Below, piece after piece: positions 10,577-18,342 of a DNA stretch of 64,000 nt. The position numbers and the translations under genes are program-made. The notes beneath the pieces were generated by a model that searched no databases, was not told the origin of the DNA, and was given only the letters and a program-made list of their open reading frames with translations. Origin of the DNA: Bdellovibrio sp. NC01 (GTDB lineage Bacteria; Bdellovibrionota; Bdellovibrionia; Bdellovibrionales; Bdellovibrionaceae); NCBI RefSeq assembly GCF_006874625.1, contig NZ_CP030034.1:3844001-3908000 (forward strand), written 5' to 3'. Position 1 is the first letter of the stretch. Every line of letters begins with the position of its first letter.

Positions 10577-12253
10577 ATGGATATGATTCTAAATTTTCTA
10601 CATCAAGGCCTATCTGCAATCGTCCCGTTTGTTGTTCTACTCGGGGTTCTGATTTTTATCCACGAACTTGGTCACTTCATGGTTGCCAGATGGTGTGGTG
10701 TACGTGTCGAAGTGTTCAGTTTGGGCTTCGGTAAAAAAATTCTGAAATATAAAAAGGGCGATACAACTTACGCTCTTTCAATCATTCCTCTTGGTGGTTA
10801 CGTAAAAATGTTTGGTGAACAACCAGGCGACGTGATTGCCGAAGAAGACAAAAAAGTTTCATTCACTCACAAAAACGTGTGGCAAAGAATTGCTGTCGTT
10901 CTTGCGGGCCCATTGATGAACTTCTTCTTTGCGATCTTCATTTTCTTCGCTGTCGCGATGATGGGTGAAGATGCAAAAACTCCGGTGATTGGTGACGTAT
11001 CTGCACAGACAGCGGCTTACACAGCGGGCTTCCGTTCAGGGGACCGTTTAATCACTGTGAACGATAAAGCGATCAACACGTGGGAAGATTTCCAAAAAAT
11101 TCTTTCGCAAAAAGAAAATCGTGATTTGCACTTGGACGTCGTGGTTCAACATGAAGGTTCGCAAGAGCAATCTAAGATTTCCGTTAACGCAAAAGCAGAA
11201 CCAAATCCAAACGTTCTTAGCAGTTACGACTATGTTGCGACTGTTGAAGGTTTGACACCGATGTCTGCGGGCACAACTGTTGGTGTTAAAGCAGGTTCCC
11301 CGCTTTACGCAATGGGCTTGCGCACTGGCGACACATTGACTTCAATCAATGGTCAAAAAGTGACTTACTGGAGACAACTTGATTCTGCATTTGCAAAATT
11401 GAATGCCAAAGACACTTTGACTCTTGAAGTGATGGGCGTGCGTGAAGGTGATAAGGAAGAAAAACCAATCACGGTCACAATGGCTCCGATTGAATCGATC
11501 AAATCATATTCAATGCAAAGCTTGGGTCTTGAAAGTTCAGAACTTTACCTCAGCAAAGTAATGGAAGGCTCCCCTGCAGCTGCGGCTGGTTTGAAAGAGG
11601 GCGACCGTCTTGTTGCAATCAACAATGTGACTTTGGCGAAGTGGGAAGATGTTATCAATAACATCAAATCTTTCGACGGCAAAAATCCAGTGAGTGTTGC
11701 AGTTCTACGCGACAATCAAAATGTTGATTTGAAAATCACTCCGAAAATGACGACACAAATGAACTCTAGTGGTGCGGAAGAAAAACGCTACACAATCGGT
11801 ATCGCGCCAGTTGTGAACATGGCCGCTCCAGAGTTGATGACCGTGAAGTTCTCGAACCCAATCGAAGCCCTTGCTCGCGGTACTCAAAAAACTTGGGATG
11901 TTTCGGTCATGACGGTGATGAGCTTCGTGCGTTTGTTTGAAGCGAAGATTTCTCCGAAAAATATCGGTGGTGTTTTGTCTATCGGCCAAGCTGCTAGTGA
12001 AACATTTAAAATCGGTATGACTCAGTTCTTGCAAATGATGGCGATTATTTCTGTGAACTTGTTCATCTTGAACTTGCTTCCAGTGCCAGTGCTTGACGGT
12101 GGTCACTTGGTGTTCTATGTAATCGAACTCGTAAAGGGCGCACCTTTAAGCATGAAGAAAATGGAAGTCGCACAACAAGTGGGCTTGGCATTACTGATGA
12201 GCTTAATGATCTTCGCTCTGTTTAATGACTTCACTCGTTTATTAGGTCTATGA
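10577..12253 (+). CDS. rseP: RseP-type site-2 protease with three PDZ domains
   Basis: RseP proteins cut transmembrane segments of anti-sigma factors and remnant signal peptides. The zinc site HELGH lies at residues 29-33 in the first membrane helix (LIFIHELGHFMVARWCGV), and the third zinc ligand is in NLLPVPVLDGGHL near the C terminus. Between them are three PDZ-like repeats, each with the GDRL or GDTL core: FRSGDRLITVN, LRTGDTLTSIN and LKEGDRLVAIN. The Escherichia coli protein has two PDZ domains and about 450 residues; this one has 558, so the extra length is explained by the additional repeat. tsaB overlaps its stop by four bases. Confidence 0.93.
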   Translation: MDMILNFLHQGLSAIVPFVVLLGVLIFIHELGHFMVARWCGVRVEVFSLGFGKKILKYKKGDTTYALSIIPLGGYVKMFGEQPGDVIAEEDKKVSFTHKNVWQRIAVVLAGPLMNFFFAIFIFFAVAMMGEDAKTPVIGDVSAQTAAYTAGFRSGDRLITVNDKAINTWEDFQKILSQKENRDLHLDVVVQHEGSQEQSKISVNAKAEPNPNVLSSYDYVATVEGLTPMSAGTTVGVKAGSPLYAMGLRTGDTLTSINGQKVTYWRQLDSAFAKLNAKDTLTLEVMGVREGDKEEKPITVTMAPIESIKSYSMQSLGLESSELYLSKVMEGSPAAAAGLKEGDRLVAINNVTLAKWEDVINNIKSFDGKNPVSVAVLRDNQNVDLKITPKMTTQMNSSGAEEKRYTIGIAPVVNMAAPELMTVKFSNPIEALARGTQKTWDVSVMTVMSFVRLFEAKISPKNIGGVLSIGQAASETFKIGMTQFLQMMAIISVNLFILNLLPVPVLDGGHLVFYVIELVKGAPLSMKKMEVAQQVGLALLMSLMIFALFNDFTRLLGL

Positions 12254-12954
12254 AAATATTAGCAATGGAGACCAGCACCCATCTTGGCGGTGTCGCGGTC
12301 GTTATCGATGGAAAATTGGTGGCAGAGGAAAATTCTCTGCGCCAAAAAACTCATAGCGAAATCGTGTCTCCATTTGTTGAATCCTGTCTTTCAAAATCTG
12401 GAATTAAGCTTGAAGATATTGATGCCTTTGCCGTGGGCCAAGGCCCAGGTAGCTTCACAGGTATTCGTGTTGCTGCCAATGCTGGGAAAACGTTTGCTTA
12501 CTCGTTCAATAAACCTTTGATCACGATTGATTCATTGATGTTATTGGCTGAACAAGCGCGCGGATCACAGTATCCAGTTTTAGCAATCATCAATGCTTAC
12601 AAGAACATGGTGTACTTAGGCTTATTCGATATGTCTGGTGAAGAGCCGACTTATTTGAAAGGTCCTGACGCCATTCCCGTTCGTGAACTTTCTAAACACA
12701 TCGATCGCGACGTGACTGTTGTTGGCGATGGTTGGGAAACTTATCACGAGTATTTCCCCGAAGAATTGAAACTGAAAATGCATAGGGATCACGCTCTCCT
12801 GGACTTTCCTCACGCGAGAACCTTGGCTCTGATGGCGGAAAAACGCGCAATAAAAGGGCAGACCTTAGATTGGAAATCTTTCGTTCCTCTTTATATTCGC
12901 GCCTCTGAAGCCGAAGAGACAAAAAAAGGAATTTTAATTTCTCCACTCAAGTAG
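12250..12954 (+). CDS. tsaB: tRNA threonylcarbamoyladenosine synthesis protein TsaB
   Basis: TsaB is the non-catalytic partner of TsaD and TsaE in making t6A37 of ANN-decoding tRNAs. The ASKHA-fold start MKILAMETSTHLGGVAV and the motif VGQGPGSFTGIRVAAN are diagnostic. TsaB lacks the metal-binding histidines of TsaD, as here. The length of 234 residues is normal. ATGA overlap with rseP implies translational coupling. Confidence 0.93.
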   Translation: MKILAMETSTHLGGVAVVIDGKLVAEENSLRQKTHSEIVSPFVESCLSKSGIKLEDIDAFAVGQGPGSFTGIRVAANAGKTFAYSFNKPLITIDSLMLLAEQARGSQYPVLAIINAYKNMVYLGLFDMSGEEPTYLKGPDAIPVRELSKHIDRDVTVVGDGWETYHEYFPEELKLKMHRDHALLDFPHARTLALMAEKRAIKGQTLDWKSFVPLYIRASEAEETKKGILISPLK

Positions 12955-12971
12955 ATGATGAGGGCGGTCTT

Positions 12972-13937
12972 ATGGACTTTGAGAACGACAACTTAGAAAC
13001 ACTCGTGCCAAGAAAATCCGGCGATTCTTCTTCGCCAGCTAAAGTTTGGGTTGTAGCTTCTGGAAAAGGCGGCGTTGGAAAAACGTTTGTCTCTTCAAGT
13101 TTGGGAATTACTCTTTCTAAACTGGGTCATTCGGTTGTTGTTGTCGATCTTGATTTGAGTGGTGCAAACATCCACACAACTCTGGGTGTGAATCCTTCAC
13201 ACATGAACATTCGCCATTTCTTTGAAGGCGTCAAAACTCTGCAAGAAATTGTTATTCCAACTCAGTTTGCAAACTTGTCTTATGTGCAAGGCTTCTGGGA
13301 TTCGTGGACTCCGATTGATTTCAACTCTGTGCAAATTGCAAACTTGATTCCGGAAATGAAGTCACTTCGCGCTGATTATGTGATCGTTGATTTGGGTGCT
13401 GGTGCTTTGGAACCGCATCTTGATTTGTTCAAATCTGCTGATGAAAAATTCTTAGTTACTTCGCCGGAACCAACAAGCATCGAAAAAACATATCGCTTTA
13501 TCGAAGCTTATGTTTGTCATTCGTTAAAACAAAATGCGACACCAGATGCTTACGGACAAATGATTTCAACTTTAAGAAGTCACCGTCAAAGAACATTGGC
13601 GAAGCCTTTCTCGTTCCGTTCATACTTGAAAGAACAAGAAGGTTTTCAATACGACTTCTTTGAAACTATGTCATCTAACCCAGTTCGTTTGATTGTGAAC
13701 TCTGCTCGCAGCCAAACTAACATGGATCTAGGGCATTCGATCAAAAGTGTGTGCAATAAGTATTACGACCTTGGTCTAGATTACGTCGCTGGTATCGAGT
13801 TCGACAACGCTGTGTGGCAGTCCGTGAAAGGCCGCGAACACGTGCTTGTAGCGCAACCGTTTACAGCGCTGGCGGGACAATTCTTAGCGACGTGCAAACA
13901 ACTTATTGATCCTGAGGAACTTCGCGCCGTAGTATAA
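12972..13937 (+). CDS. MinD/ParA-family ATPase
   Basis: This 321-residue P-loop ATPase has the deviant Walker A of the MinD/ParA/FlhG group (ASGKGGVGKTFVSSSLG), switch I region DLDLSGANIHTTLG, and switch II DYVIVDLGAG. Residues about 165-225 form a long helical insertion unlike Escherichia coli MinD. No minC, minE or flagellar gene is adjacent. Instead it directly precedes a J-like/HTH protein, which may be its partner; such a role in positioning a complex is inference. The Shine-Dalgarno is GAGGGCGG before ATG 12972. Confidence 0.8.
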   Translation: MDFENDNLETLVPRKSGDSSSPAKVWVVASGKGGVGKTFVSSSLGITLSKLGHSVVVVDLDLSGANIHTTLGVNPSHMNIRHFFEGVKTLQEIVIPTQFANLSYVQGFWDSWTPIDFNSVQIANLIPEMKSLRADYVIVDLGAGALEPHLDLFKSADEKFLVTSPEPTSIEKTYRFIEAYVCHSLKQNATPDAYGQMISTLRSHRQRTLAKPFSFRSYLKEQEGFQYDFFETMSSNPVRLIVNSARSQTNMDLGHSIKSVCNKYYDLGLDYVAGIEFDNAVWQSVKGREHVLVAQPFTALAGQFLATCKQLIDPEELRAVV

Positions 13938-13938
13938 T
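13933..13938 (+). promoter_or_regulatory. Perfect -10 hexamer overlapping a stop codon
   Basis: TATAAT overlaps the stop codon of the MinD-like gene and ends seven bases before the ATG of the J/HTH gene, which has no Shine-Dalgarno. A good -35 at 17 bases is not visible (TCCTGA). It could drive a leaderless transcript. Confidence 0.3.
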
Positions 13939-13945
13939 ACCTACG

Positions 13946-14575
13946 ATGCAAGCAACAGCTCGATATAATTACTACGAAATCTTGGAACTACAAGCAGGCG
14001 CTCCTCAGCATGAGGTCAGCGCAGCTTACGAGCGTGCACGCAATACGTACTCTGGTGACAATCCTGCGATCTATACAATTTTCTCTGAACAAGAAGCTCG
14101 TGAACTTCTTGTGATGATCGAAGAAGCCTACCAGGTCCTTGGTAATAAAATCCTACGCAATATTTACGATCAAAGATTATTAAGCGGTCGCGCTTCATTG
14201 AACGACCTGACTTATGCATCGATCATTGAAGCCAGCAAACAAGTTTTCCCTGAACCAAAACCAGTGGAAAAGAAAGAAGCTGCTTACAAAAAAGATCCTG
14301 AATTCGAAAAAGAAATCGCAGCCCAAGAAAACTGGGATGGCGCTTTCCTTAAGAAAGTTCGTGAATACAAGCAAATCTCTGTCGAGCGCATGTCCGAAAT
14401 CACTAAGATCAATTCTTGGTACGTTACTGCTTTAGAGAAAATGGATGCAGCAAATCTTCCAGCTATCGTTTTCGTACGTGGTTACGTCGTACAAATCGCA
14501 AGAGCTCTGGTTCTTGACGATAAAAAAGTAGCTGATTCCTACATGAAGAACTTCAAACAGGTTCTAGGAAAATAA
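13946..14575 (+). CDS. Degenerate J-domain fused to a RodZ-type helix-turn-helix
   Basis: Residues 6-75 resemble a J domain (YYEILELQAGAP ... EEAYQVLGNKILRNIYDQRL), but the HPD tripeptide that stimulates DnaK is absent (the loop reads SGDNPA). Residues about 125-200 form a helix-turn-helix like the cytoplasmic part of RodZ (FLKKVREYKQISVERMSEIT ... VRGYVVQIARAL). There is no transmembrane segment or signal peptide. Together with the preceding MinD-like ATPase it may form a scaffold or positioning module; this is inference. Length is 209 residues. Confidence 0.7.
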   Translation: MQATARYNYYEILELQAGAPQHEVSAAYERARNTYSGDNPAIYTIFSEQEARELLVMIEEAYQVLGNKILRNIYDQRLLSGRASLNDLTYASIIEASKQVFPEPKPVEKKEAAYKKDPEFEKEIAAQENWDGAFLKKVREYKQISVERMSEITKINSWYVTALEKMDAANLPAIVFVRGYVVQIARALVLDDKKVADSYMKNFKQVLGK

Positions 14576-14579
14576 TCCC

Positions 14580-15572
14580 GTGAAAAATTTAAAAGTTACC
14601 GCCGACGAACAGATGGCAGGTCTTCGTCTTGATAAGGCGTTGGCTCTTATTCCCGAAATCGAAACGCGCTCGCGCGCAGCTCATCTGATTGATAACTCAG
14701 CTGTGATGGTGAACGGCAAGATCGAAAAAGCCTCTGCAAAAATTAAAGAGGGCGATTCCATCGAAATCACACTGCCCGATCCGACACCGACTGAACTTCA
14801 ACCTTACGATCTAAAATTAGATGTTCTGTTTGAAGATGAAGATGTCATCGTCATCAACAAACCCGCAGGTCTTGTTGTCCATCCCGCTGCAGGTCACGCA
14901 CACGATACTTTAGTCAATGCGCTGATTTCACATACCGATGATTTGTCTATGAAGTTCGGTGAAGAACGTCCCGGCATCGTTCATCGTTTAGACAAAGAAA
15001 CTAGTGGAATTATTGTCGTCGCTAAAAACGATAAGGCCCACGAATCTTTAACCGCACAGTTTAAAGAGCGCAGCACTCACCGAATTTATTTTGCGGTTTC
15101 TATTGGTACGGCTCGCACAATGTCAGGAACATTCCGCAGCTTCTTAGCTCGTCATCCGGTTGATCGCAAACGTTATGCTTCGATCATAGGTGATGATGGT
15201 TATCCTTTGAGCGATCAAGAAGATCCACCATTAAGTGGTAAGTGGGCCGTGACTCACTATGAAGTTTTGAATCGTAAAGCAGGTTTAAGTTATCTGAAGT
15301 TGAAACTTGAAACTGGCCGTACTCATCAAATCCGCGTGCACTTGTCAGAAAATTCTTTGCCAATTGCCGGGGATCTTCTTTACGGTGCTGACAGAAAGAT
15401 AAAATCTATTGAGCAAAAATCCATTCAGGAAGATCTTAAAAATCTGCCTCGCTTTCTGTTGCATGCGGCGGAATTAGGATTTACTCATCCACGCACAGGG
15501 GAACGCCTTTCCTTCAAAAAAGATTGGCCCGAGGACATTCTAGTTCTGCTAAAAAAATGGGGTCTTGTGTGA
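14580..15572 (+). CDS. rluD: RluD-family 23S rRNA pseudouridine synthase
   Basis: The protein (330 residues) has an N-terminal S4 RNA-binding domain (RLDKALALIPEIETRSRAAH) and an RluA/RluD catalytic domain with the active-site motif GIVHRLDKETSGIIVVAKN, where Asp is the nucleophile. The later motif ETGRTHQIRVH is also conserved. RluD-type enzymes modify uridines in helix 69 of 23S rRNA; exact positions cannot be told from sequence, so the symbol is at family level. A roughly 15-residue insertion follows the central RKRYASI segment. It starts at GTG 14580 after an AGGAAAA site and overlaps pgeF by four bases. Confidence 0.88.
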   Translation: MKNLKVTADEQMAGLRLDKALALIPEIETRSRAAHLIDNSAVMVNGKIEKASAKIKEGDSIEITLPDPTPTELQPYDLKLDVLFEDEDVIVINKPAGLVVHPAAGHAHDTLVNALISHTDDLSMKFGEERPGIVHRLDKETSGIIVVAKNDKAHESLTAQFKERSTHRIYFAVSIGTARTMSGTFRSFLARHPVDRKRYASIIGDDGYPLSDQEDPPLSGKWAVTHYEVLNRKAGLSYLKLKLETGRTHQIRVHLSENSLPIAGDLLYGADRKIKSIEQKSIQEDLKNLPRFLLHAAELGFTHPRTGERLSFKKDWPEDILVLLKKWGLV

Positions 15573-16267
15573 ACATAGAACAAACACCATTGGGATATGA
15601 AATTCGTACTCCCCACCTGATAATGTTATTCGGTGGTGTGAATGCGCAAATTCCTGCTTTAAAAGCAGCATATCCCGATATTGATTTTGTTCGTGTAAAA
15701 CAAATTCACAGCGACGCCGTTGTTGAATCAGAAAATAGTTCCACTGATTTACAAGTGATCGCCGACGCGCATATCACTAAAAATAAAAACGTCGGCATTT
15801 GCGTGATCACCGCCGACTGCGTTCCTTTGTTATTTTATCACCAAGGAACCGGCACCATCGCAGGCGTTCACGCCGGATGGAGAGGTGTCGCCAATCGCAT
15901 CACCATCAAAACCATTGAAAAGCTTATTGCTAGCGGCATTCCCGCAGAAGAACTTGATGTGATCATCGGACCCCACATTCAAAAAAAATCTTTCGAAGTG
16001 GGATTGGATGTGCGCGATCAAATTCTTGGCAGCCTTGGCACATTGACCGAAGCACAACGCACTTTATTCACAGAAAAGATTTCTGAAGACAAAGCTTTGG
16101 TCGATTTAAATCAAGTCGTTAAAGCACAACTTCAGTCTATGAACATTCAAGCCGACAGAGTTTTTGATCTGCATATTGATACGTTCACAAATCCCGATTT
16201 CCATTCCCACCGCAGAGACAAAGAAAAAGCCGGCAGACAGGTCAGCTTTATATGTCGGATCTCTTAA
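15569..16267 (+). CDS. pgeF: YfiH/PgeF multicopper-like peptidoglycan editing or purine nucleoside enzyme
   Basis: The DUF152 (laccase-domain) family includes PgeF, which corrects misincorporated residues in peptidoglycan precursors, and enzymes active on adenosine. The metal-binding residues are present: His in VKQIHSDAV, Cys in ITADCVPLLF and His in AGVHAGWRG, plus IGPHIQKKSFEVG. The GTG at 15569 overlaps the rluD stop; ATG 15557 is an in-frame alternative four codons upstream. With the first start the protein has 232 residues, normal for the family. It overlaps mpg by 16 bases. Confidence 0.85.
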   Translation: MNIEQTPLGYEIRTPHLIMLFGGVNAQIPALKAAYPDIDFVRVKQIHSDAVVESENSSTDLQVIADAHITKNKNVGICVITADCVPLLFYHQGTGTIAGVHAGWRGVANRITIKTIEKLIASGIPAEELDVIIGPHIQKKSFEVGLDVRDQILGSLGTLTEAQRTLFTEKISEDKALVDLNQVVKAQLQSMNIQADRVFDLHIDTFTNPDFHSHRRDKEKAGRQVSFICRIS

Positions 16268-16842
16268 TTCTTCCGCAAGAATTCTATATGGAAGACACCA
16301 CGCAGATCGCAAAAGATCTGTTGGGAAAAGTTCTACATATCAAAATTCAAAATGAAGAATTTCGCGCACGCATTGTTGAAACCGAAGCCTATCTTGGAAT
16401 CGATGATCCCGCAGCCCACTCGTATGGAGACAAAAATACTCCCCGTATACAATCTATGTATCAAGAAGGCGGCCATTCTTACGTCTATATGATTTATGGA
16501 ATGTATTTCTGTTTGAATTTTGTCACTCGAGAAAAAGGCAATCCGCAAGCAGTTCTTATTCGTGGTGTAGAACCGCTTCCTTCACAACATGGTGTGAAGA
16601 AAAAAGATCTGAAAACAAATGGTCCCGGAAAACTGTGTAAGTACTATGGCATTAATCGTTCACACGATGGGATTAAGCTGTGGAAAAAGCGTTCGGAACT
16701 TTACGTAAGTGATGATGGCTTTGAAGTTTTAAAAAAACAAATCGTCGCAAAACCCCGTGTGGGCGTGGATTACGCGGGCGAAGCTGCGTCGTGGCCTTTG
16801 CGTTTTTATCTAAAAGATAATCTTTATGTCTCTAAAAAATAG
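16252..16842 (+). CDS. mpg: DNA-3-methyladenine glycosylase, Aag/Mpg family
   Basis: This monofunctional glycosylase family removes alkylated purines such as 3-methyladenine and hypoxanthine from DNA. The 196-residue protein matches from end to end: LAKDLLGK-like start, catalytic-site region IVETEAYLGIDDPAAHSYG, the YVYMIYGMYFCLNFVT strand, VLIRGVEPL, and NGPGKLCK. It is the last gene of the forward cluster that begins with rpsB; the overlap with pgeF suggests coupling. No terminator with a clear T-run follows. Confidence 0.93.
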   Translation: MSDLLILPQEFYMEDTTQIAKDLLGKVLHIKIQNEEFRARIVETEAYLGIDDPAAHSYGDKNTPRIQSMYQEGGHSYVYMIYGMYFCLNFVTREKGNPQAVLIRGVEPLPSQHGVKKKDLKTNGPGKLCKYYGINRSHDGIKLWKKRSELYVSDDGFEVLKKQIVAKPRVGVDYAGEAASWPLRFYLKDNLYVSKK

Positions 16843-16986
16843 GCCATGAAAGTTCGTGGAACGCTCTGTGTTCCGCTTACTGATCGGTAACTTGTTTAAA
16901 ACTGTGTCGACGATGCAGGTTATGGCATCTCTTTGAGCTCAAGAGGAAAAAACCAATAACCCGGAAACATATCAGGAGTGATATCC

Positions 16987-17475
16987 ATGAAAGCATTGTT
17001 CTTGTCTTTACTTACTTTGATCGCTTGTTCGTCTGCATTTGCCACTGTGAACGCAAATTCTTCTTGGGAAGAAATCAACGCGACTCCATATCTAAATCCA
17101 AAAGCACCTACTGTATATATGGGTCGTTCAATTGATTACATGATGGTGTGCCGTAACGGTGATCGTCTTCAAACAACGAAACCAGTCGACATCACTGAAA
17201 CTCGCACTTACGGCGATCGCCAAGAAATCGTAGTTGTTGGCAGAGAAATTCTTTCGACGCCAATTCACTATAGCCTAGTGCAAGAAAACTGTTTTTCTCA
17301 AGGTGGACAAAACAGCCGCACAGTTTGCAAAAAACAACGCATTACTGGTTCTTACCCGATGACAGTTCAAGTTCCAGTGTATCAATTGCTAACTCCGAAA
17401 CGTACATACCAACAGTACCGTTTCACAAAGTCTTACACGATTCCTAACTGCGCAGGCGAACCAACTCCGCAATAA
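16987..17475 (+). CDS. Small exported protein, unknown function
   Basis: The 162-residue product begins with a signal peptide (MKALFLSLLTLIACSSAFA). Cleavage after AFA or lipidation at the cysteine in LIAC are both possible. The mature part is cysteine-containing (four Cys after the signal) with beta-rich character, and I recognise no domain. ATG 16987 follows AGGAG at a good distance, making it preferable to the in-frame GTG at 16978. It is monocistronic and ends at a strong bidirectional terminator. Confidence 0.75.
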   Translation: MKALFLSLLTLIACSSAFATVNANSSWEEINATPYLNPKAPTVYMGRSIDYMMVCRNGDRLQTTKPVDITETRTYGDRQEIVVVGREILSTPIHYSLVQENCFSQGGQNSRTVCKKQRITGSYPMTVQVPVYQLLTPKRTYQQYRFTKSYTIPNCAGEPTPQ

Positions 17476-17483
17476 TTGGAAAT

Positions 17484-17516
17484 AAAAAAGGCCCTCATCG
17501 AGGGCCTTTGCTTTTC
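17484..17516. terminator. Bidirectional rho-independent terminator
   Basis: GGCCCTC (17490-17496) pairs with GAGGGCC (17500-17506) around ATC. An A-run on the left and T-rich sequence on the right allow termination in both directions between two convergent genes. Confidence 0.88.
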
Positions 17517-17524
17517 TATTCGTT

Positions 17525-18058
17525 CTAGTTTTTGAAATTACATTCATCCGGCCCGTACTGCATCGGAATATCATAAGACATTCCTTCATACGTGAACGAG
17601 AATGTCACTTGATTGCTCTTGAATTTATATTCGTAAACTTTGGTATCGATCACACGAGTTGTGAAACCAAATCCCGTCACAGGAACGCCATTGATTTCAC
17701 TGTCGCTTCCTGATCCGCACGAGAACAATTCATCCCCGCTTTTCAAACAATTTACTTTTTTAAATTTCACTGTGAACGTGTTGCCAAGTTTTTTAATAAC
17801 TTCCAAACGCTGTTGCAGATAAGGGAAATCATGTCCCGTCACAACTCCTTGAAACACAGGAGCATTGTCGACGCCAAAGTGATGTTGCACTTTGAATTCA
17901 ACCAACTCATCACCATCTTCATTTTTGATCGGCTTTGAATAAAATGAAGTTGTTGGAAGTTCCGCCATACAAGTGAAGTCCGGCGTCACACCTTGCGATT
18001 GAGCCGCAAATACAAAAGACGGCACCAAAAAAGAAAGAAAAGAGATAGCGAGTTTCAT
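17525..18058 (-). CDS. Small exported protein, unknown function
   Basis: A 177-residue protein with an N-terminal signal peptide (MKLAISFLSFLVPSFVFA, cleavage before AQSQG). The mature protein contains four cysteines (CMAEL, NCLKSG, FSCGSG, DECNF), which may form disulfides in the periplasm or outside the cell. No domain is recognised. ATG 18058 has a strong AAGGAG site. It is convergent with the other small exported gene and shares the terminator. Confidence 0.75.
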   Translation of the reverse strand: MKLAISFLSFLVPSFVFAAQSQGVTPDFTCMAELPTTSFYSKPIKNEDGDELVEFKVQHHFGVDNAPVFQGVVTGHDFPYLQQRLEVIKKLGNTFTVKFKKVNCLKSGDELFSCGSGSDSEINGVPVTGFGFTTRVIDTKVYEYKFKSNQVTFSFTYEGMSYDIPMQYGPDECNFKN

Positions 18059-18130
18059 ACGGGATTCTCCTTATAGAAATATTCTGAGGAGCTTTCCGTA
18101 ATCTGGCCAACGTTTTAATAAGCATTAAAG

Positions 18131-18158
18131 AAAAAAACTACTTCGGCGAAGCCGAAGT
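18131..18158 (-). terminator. Rho-independent terminator of tRNA-Phe
   Basis: On the reverse strand ACTTCGGC, loop TTC and GCCGAAGT form an 8-bp stem followed by AG and seven T. It lies 57 bases beyond the 3' end of the tRNA-Phe gene. Confidence 0.88.
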
Positions 18159-18214
18159 GAATCAGATTTTTCAAACACAGGCGAAATATAATGAAGCAGG
18201 GATAGTGAGAAAAA

Positions 18215-18290
<76 letters not shown>

Positions 18291-18310
18291 ATTCGTTCAA
18301 AGAGACCAAA

Positions 18311-18339
18311 TGTTTATCTTTTGGCCTCTTTGATGTCAA
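18311..18339 (-). promoter_or_regulatory. Promoter of tRNA-Phe
   Basis: On the reverse strand TTGACA (18339-18334), a 17-base spacer and TAAACA (18316-18311) lie just before the tRNA. The -35 sits only four bases beyond the stop codon of the cystathionine gamma-lyase gene. The spacer takes part in a hairpin (CAAAGAGGCCAAA). Confidence 0.75.
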
Positions 18340-18342
18340 ACA

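Noticed and set aside
18298-18333. Intrinsic terminator of the lyase gene
   Set aside because: The stem has a mismatch and no T-run, and overlaps a good tRNA promoter.
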